NCBI RefSeq assembly: GCF_949987535.1
Contig: NC_080074.1
Coordinates: forward strand, 24,201,268 to 24,265,267
Source of the DNA: Balaenoptera acutorostrata
Lineage: Eukaryota > Chordata > Mammalia > Artiodactyla > Balaenopteridae
DNA: 64,000 nt
Reading direction: 5' to 3'
Shown here in pieces: positions 1 to 12,678 of this stretch. The notes under the pieces are model-generated. The model was not told where the DNA came from. It ran no database searches and saw only the letters and a list, made by a program, of their open reading frames with translations. Each line of letters begins with the position of its first letter. The first letter of the stretch is position 1. Made by a program: the position numbers and the translations under genes.

Positions 1-1717
1 CAGATTCCAGGCAAGCCCTGTCAAACTACCAATGGCATTTTTCACAGAACGAGAACAAAAAATTTCACAATTTGTATGGAAACACAAAAGACCCTGAATA
101 GCCAAAGCAATCTTGAGAAAGAAAAACAGAGCTGGAGGAATAAGGCTCCCGGACTTCAGACTATACTACAAAACTACAGTAATCAAGACAGTATGGTACT
201 GGCACAAAAACAGAAATATAGATCAATGGAACAGGATAGAAAGCCCAGAGATAAACCCACACACATATGGTCACCTTATATTTGATAAAGGAAGCAAAAA
301 TATACAATGGAGAAAAGACAGTCTCTTCAATAAGTGGTGCTGCAAAAACTGGACAGCTACATGCAAAAGAATGAAATTAGAACACTCCCTAACACCATAC
401 ACAAAAATAAACTCAAAATGGATTAAAGACCTAAATGTAAGGCCAAACCCTATAAAACTCTTTGAGGAAATCATAGGCAGAACACTCTGTGACATCAATC
501 ACAGCAAGATCCTTTGACCCACTTCCTACGAAAGTTGAAATAAAAACAAAAATAAACAAATGGGATCTAATGAAACTTAAAGGTTTTTGCATAGCAAAGG
601 AAACCTTAAAGAAGATGAAAAGACAACTCTCAGAATGGGAGAAAATATTTGCAAACGAAGCAACTGACAAAGGATTAATCTCCAAAATATACAAGCAGCC
701 CATGCAGCTCAATATCAAAAAAAAAAAAACAAACAACTCAATACAAAAATGGGCAGAAGATCTAAATAGACATTTCTCCAAAGAAGATATACAGATTGCC
801 AACAAACACATGAAAGGATGCTCAACATCACTAATCATTAGAGAAATGCAAATCAAAACTACAATGAGGTATCACCTCACACCAGTCACAGTGGCCATTA
901 TCAAAAAATCTACAAACAACAAATGCTGGAGAGGGTGTGGAGAAAAGGGAACCCTCTTGCACTGTTGGTGGGAATGTAAATTGATACAGCCACTATGGAG
1001 AACAGTATGGAGGTTCCTTAAAAAACTAAAAATAGAACTACCATATGACCCAGCAATCCCACTGCTGGGCATATACCCTGAGAATACCATTCAAAAAGAG
1101 TCATGTACCACAAGGTTCATTGCAGCACTATTTACAATAGCCAGGACATGGAAACAACCTAAGTGTCCATTGACAGATGAATGGATAAAGAAGATGTGGT
1201 ACATATATACAATGGAATATTACTCAGCCATAAAAAGAAACAAAATTGAGTTATTTGTAGTGAGGTGGATGGACTTAGAGTCTGTCATACAGAGTGAAGT
1301 AAGAAAGAGAAAAACAAATACCGTATGCTAACACATATATGGAACTAAAAAAAAAAACAAGGTTCTGATCAACCTAGGAGCAGGACGGGAATAAAGACCC
1401 AGACTTAGAGAATGGACTTGGGGACCTGGGGAGGGGGAAGGGTAATCTGGGACGAAGCGAGATAGTAGCATTGACATATATACACTACCAAATGTAAAAT
1501 AGATAAGTAGTGGGAAGCAACCACATAGCACAGGGAGATCAGCTCGGTGCTTTGTGACCACCTAGAGGGGTGGGATAGGGAGGGTGGAAGGGAGACACAA
1601 GAGGGAGGGGATGTGGGGATATATGTATATGTATAACTGATTCACTTTGTTATACAGCAGCAACTAATACAACAATGTAAAGCAATTATACTCCAATAAA
1701 GATGTTTTTTAAAAAAA
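1..1717 (+). mobile_element. LINE-1 3' end: ORF2 C-terminal part, 3' UTR and poly-A tail
   Basis: This is the last part of an L1 ORF2 (the C-terminal region after the reverse transcriptase) followed by a 3' UTR. Reading frames for the ORF2 product run 113-517 and 489-1331 in different frames, so a frameshift lies near 490-520. The zinc-knuckle-like motif CX3CX7HX4C near 922-975 is intact, and the ORF ends at TAA 1329-1331. The 3' UTR (1332-1710) ends with an AATAAA at 1695-1700 and a short A-run. The 5' part lies outside the window, so target-site duplications cannot be checked. It is a dead copy. Confidence 0.93.
489..1331 (+). pseudogene. L1 ORF2 C-terminal fragment
   Basis: A 280-residue open frame matches the end of the L1 ORF2 protein: the run LLHCWWEC of the cysteine-rich domain, then [12 protein letters not shown] and [13 protein letters not shown], all characteristic of mammalian L1. 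It lacks the endonuclease and reverse transcriptase domains. The upstream continuation (113-517) is in another frame. No independent function is expected. Confidence 0.9.
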
Positions 1718-3160
1718 TCATACAAGTGCCCATGTGTGACATGTCTGCACAGGCTAACAAAACTGAACTGGGTGGGGAGTGTCAGGGAGCAAAGTCAGTG
1801 TGTGGAAAACAATCTTGTGTTCTATTTCTCTTTCTCCTCTTAATGAAACTGTTCTGGCGGTTGCACTTCTACTTAGGGGCAGACCTGGCCATGCAAACAG
1901 AAGAGCTCGTGTCTCTTTCTGATGGAAGCATTTAATTACTGCTACCAGGTTTTCCATTCTGGTTGTCCCTAGTCTCAGCAAACACAGAAACCCAGGCTGC
2001 CATGGAGGTATCAGGTGGACTTTGTAGGCTTGGTGTAAGCAAGAAATAAACCTGTTGGGATAAGCCATAGAGATAATTTTGAGCTTGTTTATTACAATAG
2101 CAAGACTTAGTCTATTTTGACTGAAGGACTGTGTTATTCATTTTTAATCCCTAAGATCTAGCATTGTGCTTGGCACAGAAGAGATATGCAGTAAGTGTTT
2201 GCTGAATGGATAAACAAATGAAGGAGTGGATGAATAGAAAACAATTAGCTGTGAAGCCATCTCACTGCAGACCCCTGAAAACCAGAAATCAGAGTTTGAG
2301 GATAAAACAATTACATGTGAACTAGATACCCCCAGGCATTGCATCACAGAGCCTTCTTACTTCTTGCAGTAGGAATTAGTAACTTTGCAAATAGAACTCA
2401 GTTAAAAACACAAATATTTTATATGAACCATTGCTCAGAAATCTAAGCCCTTTGATTATCTCAGTCATGAGCGACTTTGTCCAAAATATCAAGGATGTAG
2501 GATTCATTGATATTGGTTTTAGTTACTCACTGGGATTTAAGACTCAAAAATGAATCCAGGAAGTGGTTTGCAATTCCTTTGATCAAACAAAAGGTTCCTA
2601 TAAGTAGTATTAAATCAGGCGGGGACCAATTTTCAAAATCATTTTTGGTAGAACTTTGTGATTGCGTGACTGTAGGCACCTGGCTAGAAATAACAACATG
2701 GCATATGCTGTTATGTGTCTTTGCCCCTGAGTTTGCAGAAGCCTGCAGTTCAATGTCGATGCTGGAGGCAGGGGCTTTCTTCTCTAGTTCATTGATTTTA
2801 AATTAAATTAACTCTGATCTTTAGGTCATCTCCTAGATTATAAAAGCTGAGGGCCTCATGAATGATGAAAACAGTAGGAGTAAATGTATTGGAGCAGGTT
2901 GAGCAATTTAAGTGCTTTGAAATGCAACTGGTGTGAAGCAAGGGTATTTGCAAGCTATCCAATTGAGGGTTGATTCTAGAGATGCTGATGGGGAAAAACC
3001 ACTTGAGCAGAGTGAGTGTTAGAAAATAGTTGTGATCTTCGGAGGACAGCTCCTTTCTAGCCCTCTTTATGTCCTTCTGCTGTGTTTGCGTGCATCTTGT
3101 TTTCCACTTGAATCTTGATGGCTCCATCTTCTTTCACAACATTCTTCACTTTTAGCAGAG
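1718..3160. other. Non-coding DNA, mostly unassigned
   Basis: I see no gene here. At 2135-2226 there is a segment with the feel of an L2 LINE 3' end: 'cttggcacagaag' followed by a 'tgctgaatggat' type ending. The rest looks single-copy and AT-rich, and its short ORFs have no recognisable domains. Confidence 0.5.
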
Positions 3161-3162
3161 TG

Positions 3163-3770
3163 TATTAGTTACCTATTGCTGCGTAACAAATTATCCCAAA
3201 ACTGTGGCTTGGATCAACAGTATTTATTTTCCTCATAGTTTCTGTAGGTTGGGAATCTGGGCACAGCTTAGCTGGGTCTTCTGCCACAGGGTCTCTCACA
3301 AGTTGTAATCCAGGTGCCAACTGGGGCTTCAGTCATCCAAGGCTTGAAAGGAAAGAATTTGCTTGGGGAAGAATTCAGTTCCAAATTTAATCATGTTGTT
3401 GTTGGCAGGATTCAGTTTTTTGTATGGTGTTGAACTGAGGGGCCTCAGTTCCTCAAAGTCTGTGGGCCAGAAGCTATGCTAAGTTCCTTGCCACGTGGGC
3501 CTATGCATAGGGCAACTCCAAACACTACAACTTGCCCCATCAAAGCAAGCAGGCAAAAAGATCCAGAAGAGAGGACAAGCAAGCAAGATGGAAGTCACAG
3601 ATTTCTATAACCTAACTTTGGAAGTGCCATTCCAACACTTCTGCTGTATTTTATTCATTATAAGTGATTAATTAGGTCCAGCCTACATTTAAAGGGAGGG
3701 GATTGTATCAGGCCTGAATACCACTGGTGGGAATCATCAAGAAGCATCTTAGATGTCTGCCCAGCATGAA
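3163..3770 (-). repeat. Old LTR-like repeat, subfamily not assigned
   Basis: The start 'gtattagttacctattgctgcgt' style segment, the middle 'gggtctctcacaag' and the end 'ggggattgtatcaggcctgaata' resemble a common ancient mammalian LTR-type repeat read on the - strand. I cannot name the subfamily with confidence and see no clear flanking duplication. Confidence 0.45.
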
Positions 3771-4034
3771 GGATCTTAGAAGTCTGCCTAGCATGAAGAG
3801 TAAATCCATGGTAGCAGAAACTGTTTCTCCACTCGACCCCATTAGAAGAGGACAATGAATGGATATATGTGATTGAATCAGCATTCTGTAAGTGAAAAAA
3901 TTCTACAATATGTTTTAACTTTAAAATTAAAAGAATTTTGCATTTTACTTTATTCAATAATGTAATAAGAGTTAAATATACAGGACTTAATGCAATATAT
4001 AAATATATATATTCAATTAATCCTCATAAAAACC

Positions 4035-4200
4035 TATAAACATACTATTAAATCTCCATCTTAAAGATTAGGAGACTGAGATACAGACAGGTAAATAACT
4101 TGCCCAAGGTCATTCAGCTGGTTCATGAAAGAATCAGGATCCAACCAAAGCAATCAAACTTTCGAGTCCAGGCCACTGTGCATTGTATTTCACCTACTTT
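4035..4200 (+). repeat. MIR SINE fragment
   Basis: It carries the MIR core pattern: 'ttaggagactgagatacaga' followed by 'ttgcccaaggtcattcagct'. Old and diverged, with no flanking duplication visible. Confidence 0.7.
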
Positions 4201-4221
4201 TTAATATGTTTTTGATTACTT

Positions 4222-4606
4222 GCTACTATGAGCTGAATTGAGTTCCTTCGAAATTCATGTTGAAGTTCTAACCCCCCAGTACCTCAGACCGTGACTGTAT
4301 TTGGAGAAAGGGTCTTTAAAGAGGTAAATAAGTTTAAATGAGGTAATTGGGGTGAGTCCTAATCCAATATGACCGATGTCCTTATGAGAAGAGGAGATTA
4401 AGACCCAGTTACAAACAGAAGGAAGTCCATATGAAGATATTTGAAGAAGATGGCTATCTACAAGCCAAGGAGAGAAGCTTCAGAAGAAACCAACTCTGTC
4501 CATATCTTGATCTTGGACTTCTAGCTTCCAGGACTCAACAAATTTCTGTTGTTTATGCCACCCAGTCTGTGGTATTTGTTATGGCAACCCTATTATACTA
4601 ATATAC
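4222..4606 (+). mobile_element. MLT1-type (MaLR) solitary LTR
   Basis: It matches the MLT1 pattern along its length: 'gaattgagttcctt', 'gttgaagttctaaccccc', 'aatccaatatgaccgatgtc', 'cttccaggactcaaca', and the end 'ttctgttgtttatgccaccc' then 'actaatata'. It is a solitary LTR of about 385 bp with no internal retroviral sequence next to it. Confidence 0.85.
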
Positions 4607-4689
4607 CTGCCAGCAGGAATATTAATGTCCCAGGATGATATGCCATATATTAGCTGTGGTACCAGTATCCGCAGCACACACCAGTTTCA

Positions 4690-4890
4690 CTAGCTCAGGT
4701 GTGGTGGAAAGTACTCGGGATTTGGCAGCCAATGCAAGGACTATCTTTAGCATGTAAAGTTAGGCAAGCTCCATAACTTTTCTCTAAAGTGAGGCTAATA
4801 AGACCTACCTCACAGGTCTGTTGAGGGGATTAACGAGATAATGTGGAAGTGTCTGGCACAGTAGCTGACATATATTAAACCCTTAGTTAA
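4690..4890 (+). repeat. MIR SINE fragment
   Basis: It has the MIR core order: 'gttaggcaagctccataact', then 'gaggctaataagacctacct', then 'ggggattaacgagataatgt' and 'tctggcacagtagctgacat'. Confidence 0.75.
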
Positions 4891-4894
4891 TGTC

Positions 4895-5660
4895 ATTTGT
4901 TGCTTAAATGGCAAGTCACGTGTTAAAGAGATTACTGAAGACACATAGCAGAAGTATAGTCCTTTGTTCACTCTCTCTCTTGTTCTGGAAAGAGATGAAA
5001 ACAATATTATCAGTTTTATTATCAGAGTGCAGGCACTCTCTATATTGATCCATTGCAATTTTTCTCCATACTGGTCCAGACCTTTATTACTGTTCTTAAT
5101 GTAAATTCAAAAATATCAAGAGAACACCAAAATGGCCAAGTTTCTAGTCTTGTATGAACCCTTTAGACAGGAGATGATTCAGAAAAAATAAAACTTAAAG
5201 ATAACAAAAAACTCCTTCAGAGTGGACTTCAGTTCAATTCAACCAGTGCTTACTAAGTACCTAAAATGCTAGAATAAGCTAATTGCCTATAAACTGTCAT
5301 CCAATGACTAACATATTGAATGCAATGTCAGCCTGTGACAAAGGAAGAATAGTTATAACAACAGAGAAGATACTAATTTCTTTGCATTTTATATTGATCA
5401 GATCACATTTGAAACATTGTTTTCAATTGTAGATACCATTTTTAAGCATAGAAATTAACAAAGGATATAGTGTTCATGGGATGGTCTAGGTGAAAAATTA
5501 TTGAAAGAACTGGGGACATAAGACAAACTAGAGAGGACACTTTAAGTGTTTTGAATTCTTATACGTTTGTCATGTGGAGGACGTCTCATTTCCTTTGTTG
5601 CCGTTGGTAACAAAATTGTGACTTATAGTAAGGCTAAATTCAGTTCAGTAAGACTAAAAA
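4895..5660. other. Non-coding DNA, nothing recognised
   Basis: AT-rich sequence with no open frame of note and no repeat that I can name. Confidence 0.5.
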
Positions 5661-5664
5661 TGTT

Positions 5665-6043
5665 TGCTATGGACTAAATGGTGTCCCTCCAAAATCTATA
5701 TGTTGAAGTCCTAACCCCCAGTGCGACTGTATTTGAATATAAGGCTTTTAAGAGGTAATTCAGGTTAAATGAGATCATTAGGGTCATCCTATCGAGTTAG
5801 AGACCTTTTAAAAAAGAGAAAGAAATCTCTCTCTCTTTATGTGCACACACCAAGGAAAGACCATGTAAGGTCACAGCAGGAAGGCAGCTGTCTGTAAGCC
5901 AGGAAGAGAACCCTCACCAGAAACTGAATGAGCCAGAACCTTGATCTTGGACTTCCCAGCCTCCAGAACCATGAGAAATAAATTTCTGTTGTTTAAGCCA
6001 CCCAGTCATGTTATTTTGTTATAGCAGCTGGAACTAAGACAAT
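5665..6043 (+). mobile_element. MLT1-type (MaLR) solitary LTR
   Basis: It shows the same diagnostic order as the LTR at 4222: 'ggactaaatggtgtccctcc', 'ttgaagtcctaaccccc', 'gacttcccagcctccagaac', 'ttctgttgtttaagccaccc', ending near 'ggaactaagaca'. A short (TC)n stretch lies inside near 5826-5838. No internal ERV sequence adjoins it. Confidence 0.85.
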
Positions 6044-6394
6044 GTCTAAAGTTAAAATTAAATAATTTGATGAGCATTGAGTAGCAAGCAGAGGCACACA
6101 TGCATGTGCGCTAGGGCATACTACAGAAGACATTTCCAGAGCAGGACAGAGGCTACAGTGGCTGACTCTTATGGTCCTTTTCTCCTCTGAGATTCTGTGA
6201 TTTCACAAGTCTTTAAAGCTATATGGACACAGAAACACAGGTCTCTACTTGTATCATTGTCTTCTCACTTTATAGAGGATGGAGACTAGACAAATTGATT
6301 TCATCTCTTATGTCAACCCTTATTCATTGACAGTGGCTTCCTGGAACTGTTTTGAGAAGGATTTTTGAAGCTGTATGAAAAAAACCCATGATAA

Positions 6395-6610
6395 AAGGAA
6401 CTAATGTTTATTGGGTAATTGTCATGCACCTGGCCCCATTCTAAGCACAGTATTTGTTTTAATTTACTTTATACTTGCAACAACTCTAAGAGTTGACTCC
6501 TAGTAGCATCAACATTTTTGATAAGAATGTCAAGGCGCAGACAGGAGGGACTACTCAAAGGCCATGTGGTTAGTTAGTGGCAGCATCAGACCATAAACCC
6601 AGTAGTTTGG
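6395..6610 (+). repeat. MIR SINE fragment
   Basis: It follows the MIR pattern: 'aactaatgtttattgggtaa', 'ccattctaagcacagtattt', then 'ggccatgtggttagttagtg'. It is diverged. Confidence 0.7.
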
Positions 6611-9600
6611 CTTGAGAGATTTTGCCTGTAACTGTTACACTATGATACCTCTCCAGCAATCCATTTGCAATAATTATCAAAAGTGGAGGGGGTTGAAGAG
6701 ACAGATACATGCTCCAAAATCCTTATGTCAGGATCTGCTCTGGGGGACACTCAAACCCAAACAAGTGGGCATAATATATTTTTATATGAATGCCATAACC
6801 ATTCAGACACAAACCAGAAAATTTTAAAGACTCTTTAATAGTTGATTAACAGATTAGAGCCCAGTAGTCCAGACACTGTAAATTATAGGGAAACAGTGTT
6901 TGGAATTCCATCATTTCTTCGAAAATTCTGTTTGGAACCATATTATCCCAGTTCATGTTATAATGGAGAGTAGAAATAGGTAACATCAGCTATTAAACCA
7001 TATTTCTCTGACCCTTCAGCCCTCTATGATTGCAAAAACACCAACTCCCTTCTTAATCAACTCCCACCCCCAGATATCTATTTATATAAGTACCCTGGGG
7101 ATCATGTGGGCTCAACGCTTGCCCCAGACACCTCTTTCCTTCTACAGCTCTCCCCCTCTCTTATCTGCTGTCGAAGTTTCTCAGGTAACTTCTTGCCCAG
7201 GTTACTGATAGCTGCAAACCTTTCCTGCCTTGTCTTGTCATCCAACTGTGTCTGTTGAAGGTAATATCACTGCCTTTCTCTTCTCTGTTCTAGATTTGGT
7301 TGATCTGCACAGTAAATCACGTCTGTTGAGTGCTCTATCAGCAGGCCCCAAACTTGACACATAACAGTGGGCTTTTCCCTCCAGACAAACACAGCCCATT
7401 AACCCCAAAGAACAATTCCCAATATCTCATGCCCCTCGGTATCTGACAGATTTATGAGAGACAAGCAAATGAGAGGGACAGGCTTATAAAATCTTTCCAA
7501 GCCAAGCATTCATTGTGAATATACCTGATTTTTTATACTATTTGAAGAAAATTCTGTGCCTCCTTGCACAAGTCTCAACATGTCATTTTTTAATTTATTT
7601 AAAATAATCCTTTCTATTAAATTGGCCTCAAGAGTCCCGCATCTTTTCACCTTCCAAAATTTCCCTGTATTGCCTTTATTTTAGAGAAAGCTAAGGAAAG
7701 ATGATAAAAATCTACAGTCCTTGATCCTACATTTTAAAATGCAAGATGTTAAAATCAAATAAAGTAGGTCAAGCCTCCTCCATATTTAGCAGAGACTAGC
7801 GCTTTTCCATATCAGCAAATATTAAAGTTGATAGGCAATCAAAAGTGCTATATCTTCCTTTAGTATAAGAAAATGTTATTAAGCAGCTGACATTCTATTT
7901 TTATCCCAGCCAAAGAAATAGAACAAATCCAACTCTGTGACTTTATTGCTTATGATTTTATAGACGGCTATTTTGTACATTTAAGTAGAGGCACTTTATT
8001 TTGCATTTATTTGGACAATGAGTAATAGTTAAACACATTCAACTAATTAATTATAAGTGAAGTCTGTTTAAATGCTGCCTGTGGTTAAGCTTATAAAACC
8101 CTCAGGGGTTTGAAGCAATATTTAAAGCTGGAAGGTCTGATAGAACAAAATGGAGGAACGTGTAAGGAGGAATAATACTTGAATTCAAGGCTACAGGTAC
8201 CTGGGGAGAACTTTAAGTCCTTGCTTTATTTTGAGAATGGAGAAAGTTATGAATATCCTTCATTATTCTGGGACATAATAGCACTCAGTTGGACAAATAT
8301 AATAAAATATGTAAGTAAAATTAAATGATGCTACTTTTCTTCCTAATAATAGCAACTCTAACATCTAGGATGTATGCTATGTTCATTTAATGAAAAAGAA
8401 GAATGTAAAAACCTCTAAAGCAGGCTAACAGTGTTAATACAATGAATTATTTTGTAAAAATTCACCTCACTAATAGCAATAAATGATTTTCACAAGTACT
8501 TGCGAGGCAAAGAGAAGTTATTGCTATTCATTAATGGAGAGAATCATTGGGTTGAAGGACTTTGCTACGGGAGGGACTGTACTCTGAACCCTGGAATCTT
8601 TCATCTTCTTCCAAAAATGACACCTGCTGTTAAAGTATGAAGAGAGTCATACCTGTGCCAATTTGTAATTGGAATCATTGCTTGAAGAGGCTGTCATGAA
8701 CTCCACAGCTAACTTTATCTCTGGGAGTCCACACTGTTCCTCAGGGGCAGGAAACTCTTATCACTGTGATGTCCAGCCAACAGCCAGGTCCAGTCCTTCA
8801 AAGTAAGGGGCACTGGCTGCCAACCTGGCCCTGGATGTCATTCCCGGCCCACATACCTCTGACTGTAGTTTTGCATCCCTGATATCACCTCCATTTTGGT
8901 TCTGATCTAGGACATAAACTGAGCCCACATCTCCGAGTGTTTCCAATGGACTCATTCTCCATCCCCTGGTCACTTGACTCTTTCAGTCTCTAATTTAGAC
9001 TTTAGATGAGTCTCTGAACTTCCTGGCTCTGTTCTTAGACTTCCTGGAACTTTATGTCTATGTGGGTTCTTCCCCGGTACTAGCACCTCCTCCCACCGAA
9101 CCAGCCACTTGCAGTTTGGCCTCAAAATCCTCCTAATCCTATTCAGAGGGTCCACATCTGCTTTGCCCTGTGCCACCCTCTGGTACCACAGGAAGAGCAG
9201 CCCTACCTGGAATGCAGGTTGACCTCTTGTGGGCTGGAAGTACTCTTCCCGGTGCATTTATTTTCCTTATCTCTTTCTCTTGGACAAAATAAATTATAGG
9301 GTTTGTTAAAGGAGGAGCAGGAGGGAGAAGAAGATGACCATGGTGACACACAGAAAGCCATTGCTGGGAAGGTCACGAACTTGATCATGCATGTGAAGTG
9401 GTTAAACACTCTAACCTCTTGCTAGAAAAGGAAGCTCACAGAGAAGCCTAATGGGAAAGCATCTTATCAGCTCAGACCTCCACCAATCCTGCATAAGTGA
9501 CTATTCCCCCAGGAAGAAAGAGCTTTAAAATATCCTTCTCCATCTCACCACCAAGAAGTCTGATTTAACAAACGAAAAAAAAGCAATGTTGTAAAGAACA

Positions 9601-9630
9601 AAAATTCAAGCCAAGTGCACTAAACTCTAT
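6611..9630. other. Mostly single-copy non-coding DNA
   Basis: No gene is recognised. 7560-8130 is AT-rich, free of repeats I can name, and looks like possible conserved non-coding sequence. 8700-9550 is more GC-rich and holds short overlapping - strand ORFs without domains; it could be a decayed LTR element or single-copy DNA. Confidence 0.45.
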
Positions 9631-9637
9631 GTGTTTT

Positions 9638-9686
9638 TGTGTGTGTGTATGTGTGGGTGTGTGAGAGAGATCTCTCTCTCTATATA

Positions 9687-9744
<58 letters not shown>

Positions 9745-9810
9745 TATATACACACATATATATATACACATATATATATAAATATATATATATATAGAGA
9801 GAGAGAGGGA
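9638..9810. repeat. Composite microsatellite (TG)n-(TC)n-(TA)n with TA/CA mixtures
   Basis: Runs of TG, GA/CT and a long alternating TA tract with interspersed CACA, ending in (GA)n. Apparent ORFs on both strands here (rich in I, Y, T and H) are translations of the repeat and not genes. Confidence 0.97.
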
Positions 9811-9824
9811 CTTCAGTCAGAGAT

Positions 9825-10430
9825 GGATTTAAGTTTATGGGAGCCTGAAGCTTTTACAATTTATGAAGCCCACTTTAAGAAAAAGAATGCAAAATTATAA
9901 AGGACAACTTAATTACTAGAATAAATATTTATTTAGAATAAGAATAAAAATCACAACAAATGATACATTTTAAAAAGCTGTCAAATACCACAAACATTAC
10001 AAAAAATAACAAAGTTTTTATTTAACTGCCTATTATATCTCTATGATGCTTTGGGCTGCATATTCTCTGGCTGCTTCTTCATATGACAATAATTTTGAAA
10101 TATAATTTTTCTAGAGAAATTAATCAGTCTTCTATCATTATTGATTAATATTTATTTTTATTATCAACAATTTAGAAAAATATTTTATATTTAACCCTAA
10201 TTATTGATAACATTTCACAAATTGGGGAAATTCTGTAAAGTTTCATTTGTATATAAGCTATTATATGTGTACTCACTATTTGTAATACTGGTATAATTTT
10301 GGGTCCTACAAACACAGGAATTCTGATAAATTCTATTTCTTGCTACTACCTTTGAAAAAGTAAATGGATGGTACATTGGTAATTGCAAATACCATATTAT
10401 GGGTATATTCCTGGTAGGAGAGAAATTCTG
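9825..10430. repeat. Possible hAT-type DNA transposon remnant
   Basis: 'gggagcctgaagcttttaca' and 'cccactttaagaaaaagaatgcaaaatta' in part recall a known old hAT-type repeat. The terminal repeats are not visible and the right boundary is a guess. Confidence 0.3.
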
Positions 10431-11416
10431 TTCTGACCAGATGTCAATGAGAACTGAATCTTCCATTTTCAATTTTACATGACTTCTGATTGGAAGATTT
10501 TCCACAGGCCTGCTTCCTTCTCCGCATGTCTCAAACCATGTTTCTCCTCCAGGACCCACATATGTCCCATGCCACCTGCCATCGGACACGCTCACATGAT
10601 GCTGTGACCTCCGCCCCTGCACCCTGGTGTCATGCAGCTGAGTGAGGCAGCTAGTGAGGAGCAGGAGAGTGCCTGGGAGACACGTCCTCACCAGGAAGCC
10701 TAGCAGGTTCTTAACTATGCTCTGAAGGGGCTGTGAGCCGCGTAAATATATGCGACGCAAATGAAGGTATGAGCAGTTCAATCTCCCCTTAGTTGGATCC
10801 CCAAATACCTGCAGCCACATTGCTATCTGACTTGAAGGGAAGTAGGACAGAGTGGAGATTGGAGTGGAAAGAAACAGTAGCCTTAAGTAATTGTGGTTAA
10901 ATTATCTTATTCGTACAAATTTTACACATTTATAGGGTCCTCTCCCAGAGCCTTGGAAGGGGCCTGTGCAATTGAAGGGTTCCAAAGTTTGACCTCATTA
11001 GCTTCATAGTAAGTCCACCTCAGGCACCAGCCAACATTTTCCTGAGTGTTTAGGAAATATGGAAAGCTAAGCCTTCCATAAAAGTTAATTGATGATGACA
11101 GTATTTGGAGATTATCCTTTGAGAAAAGGCGTTATCAAAGACTAGAGATAAGCCATATTTAATAATTAGGGTCCTAAAGCAAGGTATAGACATTTCTCTG
11201 AAAATGCCAACTGGTGGGGATGGCATGCAACAGATTGCAAGAAAAATCCAAAAGGGTGTTGAAGTATCCCCATGGATCTTGAAGTTCCTAATTGAGGAGA
11301 AATTTGATTTTTCTGTCAGAATTCAAAGTATCTTACTCATAATTTTTAAATATAAGAATGTGTTTTAAGACAAATATTTTTTTATCCTATAGTCTAGATT
11401 CCAGTCATTCTCAAAT
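10431..11416. other. Non-coding DNA with an unassigned open frame
   Basis: A 201-residue - strand open frame spans 10215-10820. I do not recognise any domain in it, and its composition is uneven, with a GC-rich half and an AT-rich half. No splice-site or promoter pattern supports a gene. The rest (10821-11416) holds nothing I can name. Confidence 0.4.
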
Positions 11417-11430
11417 TCTGCTTTGTTTTT

Positions 11431-11732
11431 TTAAAAATAAATTTATTTATTTTTGGCCGTGTTGGGTCTTCATTGCTGTGTATGGGCTTTCTCTAGTTGC
11501 GGAGAGCGGGGGCTACTCTTCATTGCGGTGCACAGGTTTCTCATTGCGGTGGCTTCTCTTGTTGCAGAGCACAGGCTCTAGGCGCGTGGGCTTCAGTAGT
11601 TGTGGCACACAGGCTCAGTAGTTGTGGTGCACGGGCTTAGTTACTCTGCGGCATGTGGGATCTTCCTGGACCAGGGATCAAACCTGTGTCCCCTGCATTG
11701 GCAGGCGGATTCTTAACTACCAGGGAAGTCAC
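11431..11732 (-). mobile_element. CHR-type tRNA-derived SINE
   Basis: In reverse orientation it starts with the A-rich tail (complement of 'aaataaatttatttattttt' at 11436) and ends with the SINE head 'accagggaagtc'. A 14-bp direct repeat TCTGCTTTGTTTTT flanks it at 11417-11430 and 11733-11746. This is a standard L1-mobilised insertion. Confidence 0.93.
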
Positions 11733-11746
11733 TCTGCTTTGTTTTT

Positions 11747-12668
11747 GTAAACCTTCCAGGCAGGTACCTGATCTGTATGGGCACTACATAACTGTTATAG
11801 TCCTGATTTTGGTGTCAAAGTCGGGATAAACCAGAATAAATAAACTCCACATAGAATTCTATCTTAAGGCTTTTTTTTTTTTTTTTTTTTGGCATGCCAC
11901 AAGTTACAACCGAAGGAAACATTCCAAGGACTGAAACAGTCACCCATATTATGAATACACTATTTGCAATAACTAAACCTGGGTATCTTGGGCTAAAAGC
12001 TTAAACTCCAAAGGATGGTGGCTCCTCGGGTGATACATAGAAAGTGGAGCAAACGAAGAAAATGATGGCAATAGATTCAAGCAGCTGATAGATGCGCTGT
12101 ATGAGAAATTTAAACAAGATTTAAAATGACAATTATAAGGTCCATGACTATTTGTTGTAAAATAAATCACTTTTCTATCATGAAGGAGTTGTATAGAGAC
12201 ACCAAGAATCTCTGCAAGAAAATGAGATTCTCTTATTGAATAAAACTAAATGTGAGGCATGGAGAGTCAAGAAGTCAAGATTCTGACTATGAATGTAGAA
12301 AATAGAAGTATAGGTCACCAGGACAGCATTCTAAGGCATATCCTTAGAATGTCTTACCTCCAGTTATTGAAGGTACCAGGTTTGCCTCACATATTTATCT
12401 ATTTCTTCTATGTATAACTAAGACTTTTTTGAAGAAATGTAGGGCTGAAAAATACTGAAAAGCGGTTACTTAATTTATTTTTCTTTGGGATAAAAATATA
12501 TCTAATTTTAGATAGAAAATATATGTTGCCTTCTTAAAGATTTCTAGAAATGGAGATTCAGAGCCATGCTCAAACAGAATTCCAGTGTTTGTTCTCTTCA
12601 GAGATGAATTTATCCATCTAACTATCTTACAGTATAATCTTGGGTCTTGCTTTTTTCCTTCTATAAAA
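11747..12668. other. Non-coding DNA, nothing recognised
   Basis: It contains a pure T-run at about 11871-11890. No gene and no repeat I can name with confidence. Confidence 0.5.
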
Positions 12669-12678
12669 AACAAAGCTT

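Noticed and set aside
9565..9900. Open frames rich in I, Y, H and T on both strands
   Set aside because: They are translations of the TA/CA microsatellite.
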